Positions 60,371-64,000 of a stretch of DNA of 64,000 nucleotides are shown here, piece after piece. Source of the DNA: Fragum whitleyi. Its lineage: Eukaryota; Mollusca; Bivalvia; Cardiida; Cardiidae. The notes beneath the pieces were generated by a model, which did not search any database, was not told where the DNA came from, and worked only from the letters and a program-made list of their open reading frames with translations. The stretch's first letter is position 1; every line of letters begins with the position of its first letter. The stretch lies in NCBI GenBank assembly GCA_948146395.1, contig OX411559.1, positions 34,304,215-34,368,214 of the forward strand, given 5' to 3'. A program made the position numbers and the translations under genes.

Positions 60371-60810
60371 TGTGTGTAACTAGAAATTCCCTAAATACCC
60401 ACCAGTGCTTAGGTTAAGCAAGATTAGGTCTGTTTAATTCATTGGAGCATGAAAGTAAAACGCTAATCGCACTATATAAATATAAAATGTTGTAATAATA
60501 ACTGTCATGGATGTTGTATAATTGCCACGAACCAATTAAACTATCACTAGGAAGCATGCACTTTATTAACACATTATATTATTTGTTCTCTTCTATGATC
60601 ATATACTTATGTTTTCATATCAAAATAACGTGGTACCTCCAGACAATTCGTTCATTTGTGCACCAGCATTTTATACATTCTAGGGAAGGAATCGAACCTC
60701 CATACGTGATTTTGAGTACTTTTGGCAATTAAGCCCTGATTGTAAATGAAGACCAAACAGAAAGATTTTTTTTAAATTGAAAAGTCTCTATGACCGGGTG
60801 TTCACGACCT
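60371..60810. other. No gene recognised
   Basis: A plus-strand frame of 73 codons (60511-60732) has no family match. GGGAAGGAATCGAACC at about 60683 resembles a reversed tRNA T arm but has no partner arms. Confidence 0.45.
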
Positions 60811-61075
60811 GGCTCGTTGGCCGAGTGGTTAGCACGCCCAACTTGTAACCTGGTGGTTGCGGGCTCGAGCCCCATCGGAGCCAAGTAGTGTAATTGGGAA
60901 GGATACTTTACAGACACGGTCCCAGTCCATCCAGCTGTAAAAGTAGGTAGCAGTGGTTAGAACCCATTGCCTCTCTCAATGTGTATGATAAGATCTGGAA
61001 GGAGTTAGAACCACAATGAAAATAAGAGTCATTTGACCCTTTATCGTGTTATCCTTGAGTAAAATAAAAACATGA
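60811..61075 (+). mobile_element. Second tRNA-derived SINE family
   Basis: tRNA-like head at 60811-60882 with A box TGGCCGAGTGG and a B-box-like GGGCTCGAGCCCC. The body GTAATTGGGAAGGATAC...CATTTGACCC is unlike the SINE family at 46633. The anticodon stem is mismatched, so it is not a working tRNA. The tail is A-rich near 61055-61075. Its antisense frame encodes the GLEPATTRLQVGRA peptide commonly produced by tRNA-SINE heads. Confidence 0.75.
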
Positions 61076-61619
61076 AACCATAACCTTATGACTCTATATG
61101 AATATTCCAAGCAGATTGATACAAATCTCACTTAATATGATAAATCACTAGTTTCATGCCTCCACGAATTCAAACCTTTGCATGTACCTTCTTTTTTTTA
61201 ATTCAAAAATATGTAATTTATTTTAAATATCTTTTTAATGATCTTCAGGAGAATGATGGTTTTAGTTCAACCATTTTGCACTGAGCCATAAAAATAGCTG
61301 CATGTTCAGATCTACGATGTTTTTGAGGTATGAAAATATTTTGTTCAGTCTATCAGAAATCTTGTCAAAACGTCAAACTGAAATCGAATTGGTTTAATGC
61401 ATAATATCATTCATTCATTTTTTTTTTCAATTTTGAGATAAGGAGAATATTTTGATGATTTCATTGAAGTATGCAACTAACAAGAGCTGCTTGAGTAGCT
61501 GATTTGCTCCACAGGCATGGATCTACTGATATGATTCATCGAACATTCAAGAGAATGAAAGAATGGATGATTGATTCAAGTTAATAAGTATTTTTAAGGG
61601 TCACATGCTGAAATATTTC
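61076..61619. other. No gene recognised
   Basis: Contains a copy of the dispersed GTTTCATGCCTCCACGAATTC motif (about 61152) and GCTGATTTGCTCCACAGGCATG, also near 56276. Confidence 0.5.
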
Positions 61620-62465
61620 TGCAAGGAAGCATGTGCAAAGTTTCCAAGCAGTAGCTTAAGTAGAAATAGAATTACAGTCAAACCTGTCTTAATGGCCACC
61701 TGTATTCAGCAAGCAACCGGTCTTAAGCAAGCAGTCACCCAGTTCCCAAATTAACCAATTGTACTAAAATTGACTTGTATTAAGCAAGTACCTGTCTTAA
61801 GCAAGCGCTTTTTGAAAGTCCCCTGAGTGCTTGCTTAAGACAGGTTTGACTGTATAACTGATTGCAATAGTTCAGTTCATTTAAAATCTAAACCAAGAAT
61901 TTCTAAGTCCAAAGTTAAAAGGTTTAAAGTTCCACTCAATACAATATCAGAATATTAAATCTTTGTCTAAAGGCTGAAGTTACGGTCACAGAAACATGTG
62001 CAAAGTTTCCAAGCAAAATCTTAGGAAGATAGATATATAACTGAAATACATAATTATCACGTAAAAACTTAACCAAGATTTTTCAAGTCCGAAAAGGGTT
62101 GAAATTCCATCAAATTTAATGTTAGAGTCACGAATCTTTAACGATCTAGAGGCTGATATCAAGGTAACAGACAGATAGACAGACAAATCTTTTAAAACAG
62201 AAGCATGTGCAAATTTTCCAAGCAATAGTATAGTTGAAATAGAGATAAATCTGATATAAAACATTTGCACTTAAAAACTTAACCAGACATTTCTAAGTCC
62301 AAAAAGGGTTAAAATTCCACTAAATTCAATATCGCAGTAATGAATCTTTGTCTGGAGCCTGATATTATAGTCACAGAAGTATGTGCAAAGTTTCAAAGCA
62401 ATAACTTTAATAGAAACAGAGATTTCAAACACTTGCATGTAAAAACTTAACCAAAGCAAATCATT
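61620..62465. repeat. Degenerate tandem array, ~180-210-bp unit, four copies
   Basis: Units begin near 61628, 61990, 62203 and 62379 with CATGTGCAAAGTTTCCAAGC and contain TAAAAACTTAACCA and AAAAAGGGTTAAAATTCC. The first spacing is longer only because a MITE sits in the first unit. Confidence 0.8.
61675..61852. mobile_element. 178-bp TA-flanked MITE
   Basis: CAGTCAAACCTGTCTTAA at the left and TTAAGACAGGTTTGACTG at the right are perfect 18-bp inverted termini, flanked by TA (61673-61674; 61853-61854). The centre repeats TTAAGCAAGC words. The Tc1/mariner superfamily is likely. Related to 29995-30341. Confidence 0.9.
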
Positions 62466-62496
62466 CTGAGAAAAAGTCACTTATTAGAGAAATGAG

Positions 62497-63697
62497 CAGA
62501 CCTGGGGTAATTGAAAAATGTAATTGTAATAAGCTGTAATTAATTACAAATTGTGAAGTAATTGTATGTAATTAGTAATTGACTCTTTTCTCAATTACAA
62601 GTAATTGTAATTGTAATTAATTACAAATGAAATCAAAATGTAATTAACAATTACTTTCAATTACATTCCAATTACATCTATATTCTATAATGATCATATA
62701 ACAGTTTCTTACTTCAAAATCCATAATATGATTTTCAAGACATTTAAGTATTACTTTAAATCAAAGTATTGAATTTTCTTTGAAATAACAATGAAGTAAA
62801 AAAAAGAAAGAAAGAATCCTTGATTCACATATAAGTTCTTTAAATTAGATAAAGTTGAGGAAAGTTTGTCTTTCACTTAAGAAGCAGGTGAAAAATGAAC
62901 TATAGATTCACTGGATTATACTTGCTATCAAAAGTAAACAAAGATGTATTGATCACACATTCCCTTCCATAATGTGGAAACAATAAGATGGCACTTCCTA
63001 AATGGACAGGTAAAGGTGTGAAAATCTTGATTTTGTTCGACTATGTGGCCATTAACACTTTGCAGTTAGTTACACAATTATTAAGGGAATGAAATAACAG
63101 TTATCCAGCACTAATTTTCTCAGAAATAACAACATATTTTAATCAACATAATATATATGATGTATGTTACCAAACCAGCATAGTTGCCTGATGCCTAAAT
63201 TGATATGTATTTAATCAATCCTAGTCACTTAAGGAGTGTCAAACAAGTTTTATTCATTTTAATTCCAAAACTGAATTGAAAACATGTCCTAAACATTCCT
63301 GAATTATAAAGTGTAAGACTTTCTTTCAGTGTTGGCTAAATTTCAAAATCAAATTGTTTAATATCCCAGCAAGTGTGGCCCTCCATAACATAAACTAGTT
63401 TAACCCTTAATTGAAATGCTTATGATTTCCAAATTGACTCTATATAGTTTCTTACAACATATCTACAGTTTTAATGTGACCATAAAGCTGTTAATGTCAT
63501 ATTCCATTTTCTATTGACTGGTTCATCATACCTCAAATGTAATTGGTAATTGTAATTAATTACATTTGAAAAGTAATTGTAATTTAATTAATTACATTGA
63601 GATTTTGTTGTATTTATAATTGTAATTGTAATTGAAATATTTCAACGTAATTTGTAATTTAATAAATTACATTGGCATGTAATTGACCCAAGCCCTG
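62497..63697. mobile_element. 1201-bp non-autonomous hAT-type transposon
   Basis: Flanked by exact 8-bp duplications GAAATGAG (62489-62496 and 63698-63705). Termini are CAGACCTGGGGTAATT at the left and, reverse-complemented from the right, CAGGGCTTGGGTCAATTAC. Subterminal clusters of TAATTACAATT words lie at 62505-62675 and 63535-63685. The 8-bp duplication and CAG(G/A).CTTGGG-type ends are the hAT signature. The ~850-bp interior has no transposase frame, so it would depend on an enzyme supplied from elsewhere. Confidence 0.92.
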
Positions 63698-63705
63698 GAA
63701 ATGAG

Positions 63706-64000
63706 AGAAGATTAATTGAACTCCCTTTGATAAAATCTTCGTATTTGTTTTCAGCCGAAAAGATCGGGCAAGTATTTGCTCAATTTGATTGAAATAGTGA
63801 TGTTTTGTTCGATTTCAGAGTAATTTTGAATGATTGGAGTGAGAGTTGGGAATGATTGATTGGAGAGCTGAGTGAGTGGTTTTTAATGGTTTTGATCGAA
63901 TTGAGTGTGAATTTTACAATTTTATTAACTGCACCACAAAATTTGAAATCACAGATGTAGTCGCCTTTTTTATGATTACCACGCCGGGAACAAACTATAC
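63706..64000. other. No gene; reversed copy of a dispersed motif
   Basis: 63790-63920 (GAATGATTGGAGTGAGAG, GAGCTGAGTGAGTGG) is the reverse of the CGCTC/TCATTCATTC motif found at 32880-33240 and elsewhere. Confidence 0.4.

Noticed and set aside
60670..60735. Nuclear copy of a mitochondrial tRNA (reversed GGTTCGATTCC arm)
   Set aside because: Only one arm is present and the neighbouring sequence does not translate as a mitochondrial protein.
60729..60917. Minus-strand frame containing GLEPATTRLQVGRA
   Set aside because: Antisense of the tRNA-like head of the SINE at 60811.

Overview
This is an AT-rich, intron-bearing, repeat-dense invertebrate nuclear window. The repeats look most like those of a bivalve mollusc: tRNA-headed SINEs, pearl-like elements built on ~155-bp internal tandem repeats, 'GGGGGCAT ... 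CACATCTTGTT' elements, Tx1-type LINEs, and hAT, TTAA-target and TA-target DNA elements. I cannot name a species. There are no operons, prokaryotic signals or viral genes. Almost every open frame longer than 60 codons is transposon-derived or a by-product of a microsatellite.

Layout. 1-13881 holds two head-to-tail copies (A, B) of a ~7 kb unit; a third, partial copy (C) starts at 13882. Each unit joins the next across a GA/GATA microsatellite. Copy C is broken by a ~4.85 kb inverted-repeat element (15721-20573) that is absent from a dispersed fourth copy, D (36165-40690). 20677-23520 is a frameshifted, 5'-truncated LINE on the minus strand. 25325-29475 is a Tx1/L1-clade LINE on the minus strand, whose endonuclease-reverse transcriptase frame (about 1240 codons) is intact except for one TGA. 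29995-36160 is a patchwork of MITEs, one SINE and a ~154-bp tandem-repeat element.

40954-49403 is bounded by matching short inverted repeats, each next to TTAA, and holds decayed THAP-like coding sequence and a convincing internal exon near its left end. I read it as a large Kolobok-like DNA transposon carrying nested SINEs and other repeats. 51740-52185 (minus) is a decayed C2H2 zinc-finger sequence. 53290-55542 (minus) holds the best candidate for a genuine host gene: three small exons with consensus splice sites and compatible phases, encoding an unrecognised 61-residue acidic protein. The rest, to 64000, is tandem-repeat elements interrupted by DNA transposons: a 1.37 kb element with TATA duplications, a TA-flanked MITE, and a clear 1.2 kb non-autonomous hAT with an 8-bp target duplication.

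The window reads as a record of layered insertion and segmental duplication rather than of genes acting together. Paralogous copies A-D supply natural empty sites that validate several insertions without a database.
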